Assembly (NCBI RefSeq): GCF_022539665.2
Contig: NC_081338.1
Location: forward strand, 1,984,001-2,048,000
Reading direction: 5' to 3'
DNA length: 64,000 bases
Source: Daphnia carinata
Taxonomy: Eukaryota > Arthropoda > Branchiopoda > Diplostraca > Daphniidae
Under the pieces are notes generated by a model. The model had not been told where the DNA came from, searched no databases, and saw nothing but the letters and a program-made list of their open reading frames with translations. The position numbers and the translations under genes were made by a program. Below are positions 18,706 to 29,128 of this stretch, piece after piece (within the stretch, counting starts at the first letter, position 1; every line of letters starts with the position of its first letter).

Positions 18706-20335
18706 TCCTGAGAGAAAATGCTATCTTCAACCAACAAACCGATGTCGCATTTAGTGAATCGTCCTGGACCATGTAACAGATCTTGATTTGGGACTAGCTG
18801 ACACAGCAACCGCATACTTGAAACAGAAGATAGTCCAGCAACAAGAAATGGCAGAAAAATAGAAGAATGAGGTCTCACGATCACAACGCATAGCGGCAAG
18901 AAGAATCGCTAGCAGAACACAAACAATTCTGAAAGGTATGGAGAATGTAGCAGACCGATTGCAAAACACCAGAAAAGGCTTGAATACTAATCAAAGAAGT
19001 CGTCGAAGTCTCGTTGACGGTGGAGGATCAAACCTGAAATGGCTGTTTGGAGTATCTAAACAAAAAGATTTAGATGAATTAAACAGTCAAATACAACTTG
19101 TTTCTCGAGATCAAAGAGAAGTAATCCACACCTTCGATAAACAAGCAACAATAGTAAAGGAATAATTTTGGGAGTCCAGAACAAACGCAAAACTCATCAC
19201 AGAGCTGCGGGGCCAGTATTCCATACTAAACAATGTTACAACAAGCCTCATGGAGAGGATGGTGAACATAGAAGAACTACAACTAAATTACTTCGACTAT
19301 TACATCCAACTGGGCGAAACATTTGTAGCGATGAATCAGATCTTGCTGTGGCTGCAACATCTAGCGAGAATCAACTGTCACCGTGGCGGCCATGGAAAAC
19401 TTGTTTCGCCTCTTCCTATATGTTCCCATTTTCGATCACGCCCAGCAGTACAAGCTCTTCGAAATTATCAACCTGCCGCCAGCTACAGATAATGGAACCC
19501 ATGGTGTCCTGTTTGGAAATCTACCAGTTTACCTGGCCGTGTCTGCCAACCTTGAAACGTTTCTAGAACTATCCTAAGAAGATGTAAAGGATTGCAGCAA
19601 GATAGGACGACCACTGTGTAAATTTTATACTGGCATGAGCAAGAGAAGAGCCCGTAATTCTTGCGCAATAGCTGTCTTTTTATATGATTTGGCCCGAATC
19701 AACACACAATGTAAAAAAAAGTTCACAGATTGGCGCGGGCCTGAAGCAGTCTACATGGAATCCAATCAATGGGTCTACTCGGCAACAAAGCCACACGAGA
19801 TTGTGTTTTCCCATCCAGCAGGAGGAGAGCATCCACCTTTAAGAACAACAACTTTACCAGCAGCTGGAATGCTTGAAATACCTTTGGGATGCATCGCTCG
19901 AACCGAAGAATAGGTGTTCCCAGTCAGCATTGGAGGCACCATAATAGCGCCAAAGCTACAAGCAGTTGTTCTACCTTCAGTGAAAATATTTGCACAAGAT
20001 GCCCAGGGAACGGATGGAAAAAAAACACCTTCGTCGAGCTTCCACGGGAAAATACTTCATCGGTAGACATCATTAGTCAGTTGCCTCACCGCAACGCATA
20101 AGCAACAGCTGAAATGACAGAAGAGCAAATTCATAATTTAACTATGGAAAAAGAAAAAGGAAAAGAATTTTACCTCACTCGTTATCTTTACGACTTGGCC
20201 ACTTCCAACATCCTTTTAGCGTTTGGAATAGTCTTTTTAGTAGTTATAAACTACATGTTACATAAGCCTCTTATCGCTCATGAACGGTGTGAAACCTCTC
20301 CACCCGGAGACCGCGGGAGGGAAGAGATCTGACAT
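18706..20335 (+). pseudogene. Envelope-like third gene, fragmented
   Basis: Several short frames follow pol. The frame 18938-19165 has an RSRRS dibasic site (codons 18995-19009) followed by a Gly-rich stretch and LKWLFGVS, then a heptad-rich DELNSQI segment: the cleavage site, fusion-peptide-like region and first coiled coil of F-type envelope proteins of errantiviruses. Frames near 19250-19913 hold scattered Cys and hydrophobic pieces. The frame 20114-20332 supplies one transmembrane helix (residues 32-49) and a short tail. Stops and frameshifts throughout rule out a functional product. Assignment is by motif and position. Confidence 0.6.
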
Positions 20336-21486
20336 AAATTCTAAAAAAGAAAAATTGTGAGTGTTAAAAAAGAAAAACGACTGCTGTGTGAAAAAGCTTA
20401 TTGCTACAGGCAAAAAATGTGCAACTATTCCTCATGATCATCAATAAAATCTAAAAGATGAGAACGGTCGCGGATAAGGTCCCGCTGCAAAGTAAACACG
20501 TCATGGTTATCAGTGTCGTGATCTTCATTATCTGCATTCAAGACATCAAGCCAAGTGCGCCGAGCTTCTTGCGGTGCCTAACTCTCAGCTTGAGTAATCT
20601 CGTTGTAGAAGTCGGAACGGCGAGGAGTGGGGTGGTTAATGTCCTAATCGGACTCAAACCACCAGAGCAGACGAGCATGAAAGTGGGAAAAATGATCCCG
20701 ACACCTGGCATAACCAGGATAATGCTAAAAAGAAGAAATAAACATGAGTGGGAATTGAAACAGAAAAAATAATAAGAGATTACTTACCTGTAATAGAAGT
20801 CGTTAATCCAAGGAGCACTGATGGACAGTGAAAAACTTAAACGTTCGTCGGCGGTATGCACTCACGCCAAAATCTCTAAAAAATCAGCACGGTCAGTCTG
20901 CGTTAAACGGCTGAGGCGGTTCCTACCAGTAGTATAGGTGGCCTCTTCAAAACAAACTACGCATATTCAAAGCGGCGAAGGTTTTGGAGAACTGAGTGAA
21001 GAGTACAAATTTTCGTCTCCAATCAAGCTACAAACTAAAGATGAAAGGCAGCAGTTGAATTCTTATACGCCGTAGTGTTGTAGTTTGTCTTTATTGATAA
21101 CATCTTATCAATTGCTAATTATAGCCGTCTTCTTACTCTAGTACTTGTACTCTTGCTTTATCGTATGTTTACCCATTTCCGTCGTTATTCATTTTCCACT
21201 AGTCTTTAATGATTTTGAAAATCACGGTTTTTTTTCCAATATTATGTCATACCCTTGACTTCCTTTTAATGATTGTAGGTACAGTCGAGTCGCCTGTCTT
21301 GAAGAAGGCGGACCTGTCGCGAGGGGAAAATAGTTGACGCGGTTATCATTTCTGAAAAGACGTGACAACCAACGTTTTAATTGCGTAAAGTACGGCTTCT
21401 CCTGAAATGATGCTTTAACACACAGATTAGTTAGTAAAAGATAGTTAGTCTTAGAATTTATGTAACCCTAGAGATGGGGAGTATTT
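20336..21486 (+). other. Gypsy 3' untranslated region, unassigned frames
   Basis: A 104-residue frame at 20458-20772, with a hydrophobic segment near its start and a Lys-rich end, has no family I recognise. An AATAAA lies near 20443. The rest is non-coding by eye. Confidence 0.4.
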
Positions 21487-21657
21487 CCATCACGATGGTA
21501 TAGAAGCGCATACATTTTTAGCGCCCTTCTACTTTTAACGGATTTTTTTTAGTTCTCTTAATGTTCCTGTATTCAAGTTAAGTAAAAGCGTAGTCACTCT
21601 TTATTTCTGTTATCTATTGTATTTTTCTCTTAAAGTTCAATACAAATAATTCACAAA
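21487..21657 (+). repeat. Gypsy 3' LTR (start uncertain)
   Basis: The right end is fixed by identity with the 5' stub (9113-9170). A purine run ending GAGATGGGGAG at about 21472-21482 could be the polypurine tract, which would make a short LTR of about 170 bp. An alternative start is TGTTGTAGTTTG near 21069. Only the right end is firm. Confidence 0.5.
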
Positions 21658-21693
21658 GTTGACACAGACACACAAAGTGACAATATCGACACA

Positions 21694-22164
21694 GTGAGCG
21701 GAATTTTTCAAGCAATCTTAAAATACAAAATCATATCCAAAATGGCTCTTAGCTTGATGATTAACTTCACGTTGCTAGAATTCGTCCTCCTCGAGATTAG
21801 GCCAGGATGGCTGATAAGGCTTTACATGGTAATTGCATCCATTATTCTGGGACAATTTTTTTTCGATTTTTACGGCTACGCAATTAGATCAGCAGGATCT
21901 ACCAGAAAAGAAGAACAACTTGAAGAGCCCACACCAGAAAAGAGGGGCGTTTTGTTACAGGAAAGTAATATCAACCATCCTTTGCCCCAGAACACTTCTT
22001 CTACCACTGTCTTGCCAGCAGAGAACCCATATGGAATTAGCCCTAACCCTAAACCAAAAACAGGATTTCAACACACTGACGATAGGGAGGAAGAGCAAAG
22101 CAATTGCTTAGCACAAAAGGAAGCAGATTCTGTTCAACCTACTTTACTGGACGATCTGGCATAG
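21694..22164 (+). CDS. Hypothetical membrane protein, two hydrophobic helices
   Basis: An intact 156-residue frame that I cannot assign. Residues about 17-35 and 41-64 are hydrophobic and could span a membrane as a hairpin; residues 67-156 are polar, rich in Glu, Pro, Asn and Lys, ending in LLDDLA. It begins about 40 bp after the Gypsy 3' LTR. Possibilities are a host exon, a gene carried by an adjoining truncated element, or chance. No motif decides between them. Confidence 0.35.
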   Translation: MSGIFQAILKYKIISKMALSLMINFTLLEFVLLEIRPGWLIRLYMVIASIILGQFFFDFYGYAIRSAGSTRKEEQLEEPTPEKRGVLLQESNINHPLPQNTSSTTVLPAENPYGISPNPKPKTGFQHTDDREEEQSNCLAQKEADSVQPTLLDDLA

Positions 22165-22239
22165 CGGGTGAATCTACTACCAGCACAATGGAGCAAGTCC
22201 CAAGATCAAAACAATCATGGTTCCATGTGTGAATGAAGT

Positions 22240-22418
22240 AACTATTAAAAAAACTTGGGCTCCGTCGCCCTTCAGACACCGATAGCATCAAAGATGCCTC
22301 TGTAGCTGATTTGATGCCGAAAAAGCTTTCTGTATTCTTCAAGCGATTGGGCAAGCTATTGCCCAAAACCCCTGCTACCCCAGAGAATTCGATGCCAACG
22401 AAACGGCATCCGTGCAGG
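22240..22418 (+). other. Exon-like frame ending in a strong splice donor
   Basis: A stop-free plus frame (Ser/Asp/Lys/Pro-rich, with a KKLSVFFKRLGKLLPK basic helix) ends at TGCAG followed by GTAAGTGAAG, a near-perfect donor. It follows the membrane ORF at 21694 and might be a 3' part of the same transcription unit. Support is the donor and the open frame only. Confidence 0.3.
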
Positions 22419-22717
22419 TAAGTGAAGAGAATAGTCAGCCCGTGTTCTGACCTTACCTTGAAGTAAATTGAAGATTGAAGAAGTAACACACGGGAGGCAC
22501 TGGTGATCTTGTTGTTAACTGCAGGAAGTGTATTTCTCGACTAACTTCCCTTTGCCCTCTCGAGGCGGCCGATGGACCTAAGGCGCAGCTTAATTACAAA
22601 AGAGGAGAAAATTTACAGTGGTTGCCCTCTATCAAGGAACACCCAATTCAGATACATTGAAACGGCTTGGCAGCCTCGTGTGGCGTCCAGACCACGTCGT
22701 CTGCTATTGGGAATGCG

Positions 22718-23095
22718 TTATATTCTAACACTCTCCCCACCAGAGTACGTGCTCCACGGAAAGATCTCTTCAACCATGCTGGCGGTTGATACTGATGGAG
22801 AAACATCTTCTTCTGGCTCAATCTCCGGCGCCGATAGTACTTCCACGTCGTCGGGTTGGTCCTCGCGTAATTTCAGGGGATGTAGTGACTGAATCGCTTG
22901 GTTAATCAAGTTCCGGTTAGGGGTCTTTACCATTACCGATCGAATCAACCCGTCTCTGATGGTAATTAGCTCCTTTACCACTCCGACTGTCCACATAAGC
23001 CATATAGTGTTGTCATTGTGGATGATGACAACTTCGCCTACTCGATTCCTGCGGCCAGGCCCTCCCTTGCAGTGAAATTTGTCAATTTGGAGCAA
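22718..23095 (-). pseudogene. BEL/Pao C-terminal domain (DUF5641-like)
   Basis: A 125-residue frame with VGEVVIIHNDN, a TVGVVKELITIRDGLIRSV strand and SLHPLKLRE, the motif order of the domain that ends BEL/Pao polyproteins, then an acidic tail. A Met start at 23095 is only the first Met of the frame; the domain should join the integrase upstream, with which it is out of frame. Confidence 0.75.
22721..22741 (-). promoter_or_regulatory. Polypurine tract and 3' LTR start
   Basis: The minus strand reads GGTGGGGAGAG (22741-22731) followed by TGTTAGAATA at 22730. The pol frame ends just inside the LTR at 22718. Confidence 0.65.
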
Positions 23096-23187
23096 GTAGG
23101 CGTTGACGAATCATTCACAAGTGTCCTTGCCATACTCTCTGCGTAGACGGTCCATTTCAATGAGTCACGCGTTGGTTGAATCGGTAG

Positions 23188-24030
23188 TCAGTAGATTAAT
23201 TGATGGCTCCGGTGGAATGTAATTAGATTGTCTGTTGTTGAAAAACTAGTTTGGAGTGATAGGAAGCGGGTCGTCGCTCCTTTTGCCACACAAGTAAGTG
23301 GCCTTGCGTTTACTACGCCTTCCATGTCAATCAAACTGACTTCCAACTCGTCATATTCTAGACACGCGCGGCCCGTGCATCGTCGTAGTAGGTCTTTCAT
23401 TGTCCTTATCATGCGTTCCCAAACGCCCACCCTCCATGGTGCTAGGCTGGCAGAAAAAATCCACTCGGTTTTTCGCATCGATAGAAGGTCGTAGATTGCT
23501 GAATCGGATCTCAGTACCTTCAAGTGGTTGGAAACGTACCTAAATGTCTGTGCGTTGTCCAAATATATGTCAGACTGGTTACCTTTCCTAGCAGAGAATC
23601 TTGGGAAAGCTAGGAGAAAATCGTGTGCTGACATGGTTTTTGTCAACTCTAAATGGACGGCCCTAGTCCCCGAACAGGTGAATAGGCAGGCATAACTTTC
23701 GGTTGCTTGATTGTGCCCTTTTTCTTTTACCTGGTTCGTCCGTTTGGAGATTTTCTTTTTCCTCCATTTTTTCCATGGCTGGAGGATCTGTTGGAGTCTC
23801 CATACTTGGATCATCCGTTTCTGGGAGGTCCACGGAGGTCGTAAGCTCCACATGCTTGCGTTTCTTACGTGATATTAGGTGTTTATAATCCAAGGGCCCT
23901 GCAAAATCCACAACCGTGATTTCGAAGGCTTTCGCTTGTTTCAAGTAATTTAATGGTAGAGGTGCAATTACTTCTGGAAATTACGGTGAAGTTAGCCGTT
24001 GGCGTTTGACGCAGGCATTCATCTCTTTCA
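23188..24030 (-). pseudogene. BEL/Pao integrase core with an inserted charged loop
   Basis: The frame 23663-23944 begins with FEITVVDFAGPLDY (first catalytic Asp). It then runs through about 60 charged and Pro/Thr-rich residues before the core resumes in the overlapping frame 23188-23853 with CLFTCSGTRAVHLELT, a DNAQTFR motif (second Asp) and WRVGVWERMIRTMKDLL (Glu), then NARPLT. The charged loop between the first Asp and the LFTC strand is longer than in the other BEL copies here. The two parts are in different frames. Confidence 0.75.
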
Positions 24031-24840
24031 TCCCACACGGATCGTAGTTTCGCAATGTAATCCTTGTGGTGTGGTTGCCTTCCCTCTTGTAGATCTTGGA
24101 ACGTTTTTCGAAATGCTTTTTTTGGACCTGTTTGTAAATAAGTAGCTCCGCCTTTGTCGATTCCTCTATTGTTAAATGGTCTCCCATTACTTCTTTTTCG
24201 TCTCCTTTCATGATTGGAGTTTTTATTTGCGTTCCGCTGATGGGACGAGTCTTGGAGAGGAACCTGTCCAGGCGGTTCCCCGGAGTAAACGATTCCATGA
24301 CGGAATTCGGTTCATCGGCCATTCAGTTGGGGTGGCTGGCTCCACGGTAGCCACCGACATGATGACGGATTTTGTTTTGGCTTCAGCTTCAATCCTCTCT
24401 TGGGTACCTGGCTTTCCTGCATTGGGTGTTGAATCCGGTTACTCTTTTTCGTCTTGTAGCCATGGTGAACCATTCCACCATAGTTCGGAATGTACCAGCG
24501 TTGTCGCTGGCGCTCCCCGCAAGACAAGATCAGCGGGATTTAGTAGACCCGGGCAATGCCACCACCAACTTATTCCAGACTGCTTTTTGATAGCTTCTAC
24601 TTGCTTCCTAACAAATGTTTCCATCTGATCCACCCAAGTGCGACCGCGAGTCTGCCCAGAATATTGTTCGCCATAATTTTACATGGAGAAAGCTTTTTAG
24701 TTTTTCTCCTAGCCGTGCGGCTAACAGCGAGTTCAAAAATTCCAATCTTGGTAAGGTGACTTTTCTTTGGGAGAGGCGCAACTTTCATTTTGCTAGCGAG
24801 GAAGTGGATACTGTTTTTAGTTTATAGCCTTTCATAAGGA
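24031..24840 (-). pseudogene. BEL/Pao RNase H and linker
   Basis: Frames 24597-24788 and 24439-24633 give KVAPLPKKSHLTKIGIFEL and a CPGLLNPADLVLRGA / LWWNGSPWL segment, the late RNase H motifs. The catalytic VFGDASEAAYGAVPY motif lies just upstream (about 24875-24830) in yet another frame. The frame 23981-24322 is the linker towards integrase. Several frameshifts break the domain. Confidence 0.7.
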
Positions 24841-25640
24841 ACGGCTCCGTAAGCTGCCTCAGACGCATCACCGAAGACATGAATTTCTGCCGTCTTTCAT
24901 CATCCGCCCTAGCTTTTGTGTTGTAGGCCCTTAGGCCACACGGGCTTTGGAAAGCTGCTTCATTAGGAATGATTCCAAACATCTGGTCGACTCCGATTAA
25001 AATTCCGACTTCTTTTTCTTGGGTGTTGGTTTCAAACCTGTCGTCGGCCATTTTTTCCGTTTTCCAGCCGAAGGCGTTTGCACTGGCAGCAGGCGCTGTA
25101 ACTTTTGGGATAGCACTGTTACCATTAACTGTTTGATGGACAAAGCGTGTCTCCTTTTTGTCGCCGAGAGCTGTATGGTGTTTAGCTTGGCAATGTTTGC
25201 CAACGTAGTTTGTGGGGCAATTCATTATTTCGTGATTTGAACTGAAACATCTGACGCACCCTTTTCTGCTTTGCAATGATAGCCTTTTTTCTATTATGTT
25301 TTCCGGAAAAACCGTGGTGTGATGAATTTCCCCTAAAAATATGCATGGTCTCTGTGCATTCTCGCATGATGAAGTTGTCGCCTAATAGGTGTGTTTGACG
25401 ATGGCAAACATTGTTTGGGATTTTTGCTGGTGTGTGGAGCTGGCTGAGATCTGGCTCCAATCGGCAGCTGTGATCCTGTGGCAGCTGGTAGTTGTTTCGC
25501 TGGACTTGGTTGTGTTGACTGCTGTGGTGTTTTTGTGGTTTCCGATTTTTATCGGCTGTACCTTTCAACAGCTTCAACTTGCTCTCTATTTAAATTCAGT
25601 AGGACTGTGATGTCCGTCAAGTCGTTATCTTCAGAACTTG
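24841..25640 (-). pseudogene. BEL/Pao gag zinc knuckles and protease remnant, fused to RNase H
   Basis: The frame 24785-25276 opens with CVRCFSSNHEIMNC and a following CQAKHH, the paired zinc knuckles of BEL gag. It continues with VGILIGVDQMF, the ILIG.D motif near the end of the BEL protease, then soon reaches RNase H sequence. The protease active-site motif and all RT motifs are missing, so a deletion of perhaps 1.5 kb joined protease to RNase H. Frames at 25182-25577 cover a Gln/Pro-rich gag linker. Confidence 0.65.
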
Positions 25641-25770
25641 GCCATTCTTTATGCAATTCGAATTTCCGTCTCCGTTACAATAGGCCTATTAAGTTCTTCT
25701 TAGACGAAATCATCATTTGCCCAGATACTGTGACATTTGTCAAGTAATTACCAGTTTTTTTTCGCACCCT

Positions 25771-28260
25771 CGTCTTACTGTTCAAATGACCCTGGACATG
25801 AGAAACACCCGTTTAACGTCCACATCCAAGATAACCGACATATTCTCAGGAAAGAACTATTTGTTTGTTTTTCCATAGGTATCAGCAACTGTCCCAATAT
25901 GATTGTAACTATTTTACTATGTCGGCCGTCACATCTAGGAGGTTTAACCTTGAGCTTATTCTTTGCAGGTTTCTTTGGTAGTGTCTATAATAACTCATTG
26001 CAGTCGAGTACAAGTTGTCAAAAGGCTGAAGTTAGATTCTCCAGTTTGAAAGTAACTAATCTATCGGTGTATTTTGTAGCATAGTCTACAGTCAAGACAC
26101 TGTGCAGTTTCCCTGACTAGATTCGTTTGCTTTTATCGTGATGATAGGTTTGATTTATATTCGATTTTTGACAAACGAACAGTCGGCCGAAATAGACCGT
26201 ATTGAAAACGACACATGCAATTTTGTTTTCTTTATCTTAGATACCATATTTTACACTTGAGATATCGTTAAAACATTAGTTGTGTATCGACATTAAATTT
26301 GTTGAGATCTTGCCTATTTTTTTTAAGAACTCAATGGAAATCCGCAGAACACGGGTGGACGAAGTCCAGTAGGCCTATTCTATAGCTAATCCGGTGGTCG
26401 CCTCCTGGTTTTTAAAGAATTGTCTTACAGACTTTTTTCACCTGTGTCACGCTGGCTTAAAATAATACAAAAATAATTAATAAAAGATGTCCTTTCAGAT
26501 ATCGGCTAAGAAACATGAAACATTCAACTCTTTGAGCTCGTCATCTAACGAAATTTTCTGTTGGATAAATGTTAGTTTCAGCCTCATTGATATTCAATAA
26601 TGAAAGCACGTCGATTGGATGTTATTTTTTGTTTAACAGGACACTAAAGAATGACAAAGATAAGCTTTTTATAAGTTTTCATCCCACAGTGACCTTCTTC
26701 AGTTCTGCAATCCCCTTTTAGGGTGACTGCAAGATTTTCGTACAAACTTTGAGCTTCATCTCAGAGGATAGATTTTCGAAAATCGTTAACTGATTTCAAT
26801 TAAGATTTGGATTAGATAAAAAAGGAACACTATTAAGCAATCTGTAATCCATCATTGACGCGAAAACTTTTCAATTTTTTTCTATTAGAAAAATTACGTT
26901 TAAGCAGAATTAATACTGTAAAACCATCAGCTGGTGTTTTACAGGACAAAATCCTTAAAGTTGGAGACAAACGTCTTACAAAATCTTTTGAAAACTTTGG
27001 ATAGTGCATTCGTAACAACTTTCGGTATGTTTAACTTGAAAAAAGTGAAACCAGTGTTAGTTCGTTTTAATGGTTGAAATGCAGAGAAATTCATTTTCAA
27101 CAAGGTCTGTACGGAGTTTTTCTCAGAAAAAAATAGAAAATCGCTTTTTGTTGTCAATGTTTCTTTTGTCAACAGGTTTTAGACAAAATGCAACTGTGGT
27201 TTTCGAGTTTCCAACGTAGTTGGGTAACCAATTTGGCCACATGCGAGAGGTTTTTCACGTGCATCACGTAACACGCATAGATCACCTTTGTAGGTCTTCA
27301 AGCAATTTGTATTCTTATGAAGGATGATCACGTGGTCACACTCTACTTCTTAGCAAAATGTCCTGAGATGAAATATTACTGGCAAGAAATTTTAAATTTT
27401 CCTATATGAATGTTAGTTTTAATTTAAGTTCGCTTAAAATTAATTATTGCACCTAGGGTATGTCAGGATGAAGTCTGAATGTAGAAGAAAATCATACTGA
27501 AAATAGGTTTTTTGGCAGCAAAATGCAATAACTGCAATATCTTCTTGGTTGCATCTGCCAGTCGATAGAGTATGACCTGTTGCAGAGTTGCAAATGGAAG
27601 ATCTTATTAAGATGGGATACTTCTAAACCAATAAGGTGAACATGTGCTGCTAAGGCACTTCATTTCAAGTAACTGATTTTAGCTACCGACCGATTGACTG
27701 CGTAAGCATTCAATTTTAGGAAAGAAATGAGCAAAACAAGAAATTTTTACCATCGTTTGGTCTTCTGACCATTAGATGGCGTTCAATTTGAACAAAAATG
27801 GAATGCTGAATAAGTTTCTTTTTGTACGCTATATGGCGCGAGCATTCAGTTTCTGAGAGAAAAGATAAAATTATGAATTTTTGATTTTGTAGTTTGCTTA
27901 TGACCACTAGGTATCATAAGCTCACAGTTCTGAAATGAAAATTGTTTTTTGAAAAAGAGAAATTAGAGTTTGAAACGACAATTTTCAAGTGACAAGAAAG
28001 AAAAGTAATTAGTGAGAGTCATGGCTTTGAACCCAGCTCAAAATAATGTAAGAAGATTTTTTCTTTTTGGCGGAGTACGATCAGTCGTTTCTCCTGATTA
28101 ATGTAAGTAGCAAATATATTAATCAATTATTCTATTGTAACATTTTAAGATTACAATTCTGTATGAAGATCAATAAGGTCCTTTGGATCAGCGTCGATCC
28201 AAACATCGACATCGACATCGACAGCGGTTGTCTCCAGTCGATCATCAGACTAAGAACAAT
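25771..28260. other. AT-rich spacer, nothing recognisable
   Basis: Short frames on both strands (for example 26833-27172 minus) show no motif or codon pattern I can support. No repeats with defined ends were noticed. Confidence 0.5.
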
Positions 28261-28269
28261 GGCAGAAAT

Positions 28270-28533
28270 TAGGGGAACCCAAGTTAAAGCCTTTAACCGA
28301 GGACGATTTGGTCAAGTCTAAACGCACAGGGAAGTACAAAAAGCACGTAAAATGGGAGGGGCTTGTTAGATTTTTCTGCACCGTTGTTGAATTGCAAGGC
28401 AACCTGATTATACTCCCAATATACGTGTGTGCAGGAGATGAAACTATGCCTAACTATCTCGGCCGTGGACTCTTCTACGATCTCCATTTAAATCGAGAAA
28501 ATGGACATTTGATCGAAATTACGTGCACAGCGT
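28270..28533 (+). pseudogene. Possible Gypsy protease remnant
   Basis: A frame containing LTEDDLVKSKRTGKYKKHV, then VELQGNLIILPIYV and YLGRGLFYDL resembles the middle and distal part of a Gypsy aspartic protease (Y-T-G strand, hydrophobic strand, LLGRDWL motif). The DTG active site is not visible upstream, and downstream sequence (to about 28880) is charged and unassigned. This could be coincidence. Confidence 0.3.
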
Positions 28534-28918
28534 AAGAGGAGACTCTTCCTCAAACGCTCCAACAGAATCAGTTCCGGAAACGGCCGACACGACATCTTCG
28601 CGTTCCGAGCAAAAATCTTTCCGATTCACACAACAGTGGATTCCGATGGAGAACCTGAAATTCCGTTAGACGTGACGAATGCTTTGATCACTTACTTGAC
28701 CATACGGATCGAGTTGGAATAGGAAAAGAGCGAAAAAAAGCGCGAAAAGTAGGAACAACGCATATCAGACAGAAGCGGTCGAACATGTCGTGACGTCTTC
28801 TCCGAGAAAAAGTCTGAACCGGAAGTCAATGTACCCAAAAAAATCCGTCAGTAACGACAAACTCAGGAAGACTATTTCTGAACTTGAAAAGCTTTAGGAA
28901 AAAGACAACAAGAGCAGA

Positions 28919-29128
28919 TTAGGCAACCGATTGAACAATCATCACAATCGGAATGAATTCTGGTTGTTCCGAGTTTTGGAATAAGTGAACGCCATCTACA
29001 TTAAGGTTAGTGTAGAAGTGGGGTATTTTCACTTCTTCCTCTTTGTTTCCACGTGTGCAATTCCCTTGCATATTGCGATCGTAGTATGTACCTCTGAGGA
29101 CCTCTCCAACTCTTTCAAATGTTTTCAA
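28919..29128 (-). pseudogene. Possible DNA-transposon protein fragment
   Basis: A 69-residue frame containing the phrase TNLNVDGVHLFQNS followed by a PIVMIV strand. Proteins of some animal EnSpm/CACTA-like transposons carry an L-N-x-D-G-x-x-L-F-x-S...W-P-I motif of this form. No further conserved block was found on either side, and the Trp of the motif is absent. Confidence 0.25.

Larger units (their letters stand above)
9113..21657 (+). mobile_element. Ty3/Gypsy element with envelope-like gene, interrupted by Copia
   Basis: Plus-strand order: 5' LTR stub (9113-9170), gag, protease, first half of RT, a Copia element (11537-16187), second half of RT, RNase H, integrase, an envelope-like region with a dibasic cleavage motif and a membrane anchor, then a 3' LTR whose end matches the 5' stub. 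Without the Copia insert the element is about 7.9 kb. Errantivirus-like elements have this gag-pol-env plan. Multiple stops and frameshifts in every gene mean it is an old dead copy. Confidence 0.75.
22430..25770 (-). mobile_element. BEL/Pao element lacking reverse transcriptase
   Basis: On the minus strand: gag with zinc knuckles (about 25640-25150), a protease remnant (about 25010-24950), RNase H (24900-24440), integrase (24030-23190), C-terminal domain (23095-22718), polypurine tract (22741-22731) and LTR start at 22730. The region that should hold RT between protease and RNase H is missing. The 5' LTR and gag N-terminus are not recognisable. The LTR far end near 22430 is a guess. Confidence 0.7.

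Noticed and set aside
28200-28225. GACATC short repeat considered as a microsatellite feature
   Set aside because: Only about three units; too short to mean anything.
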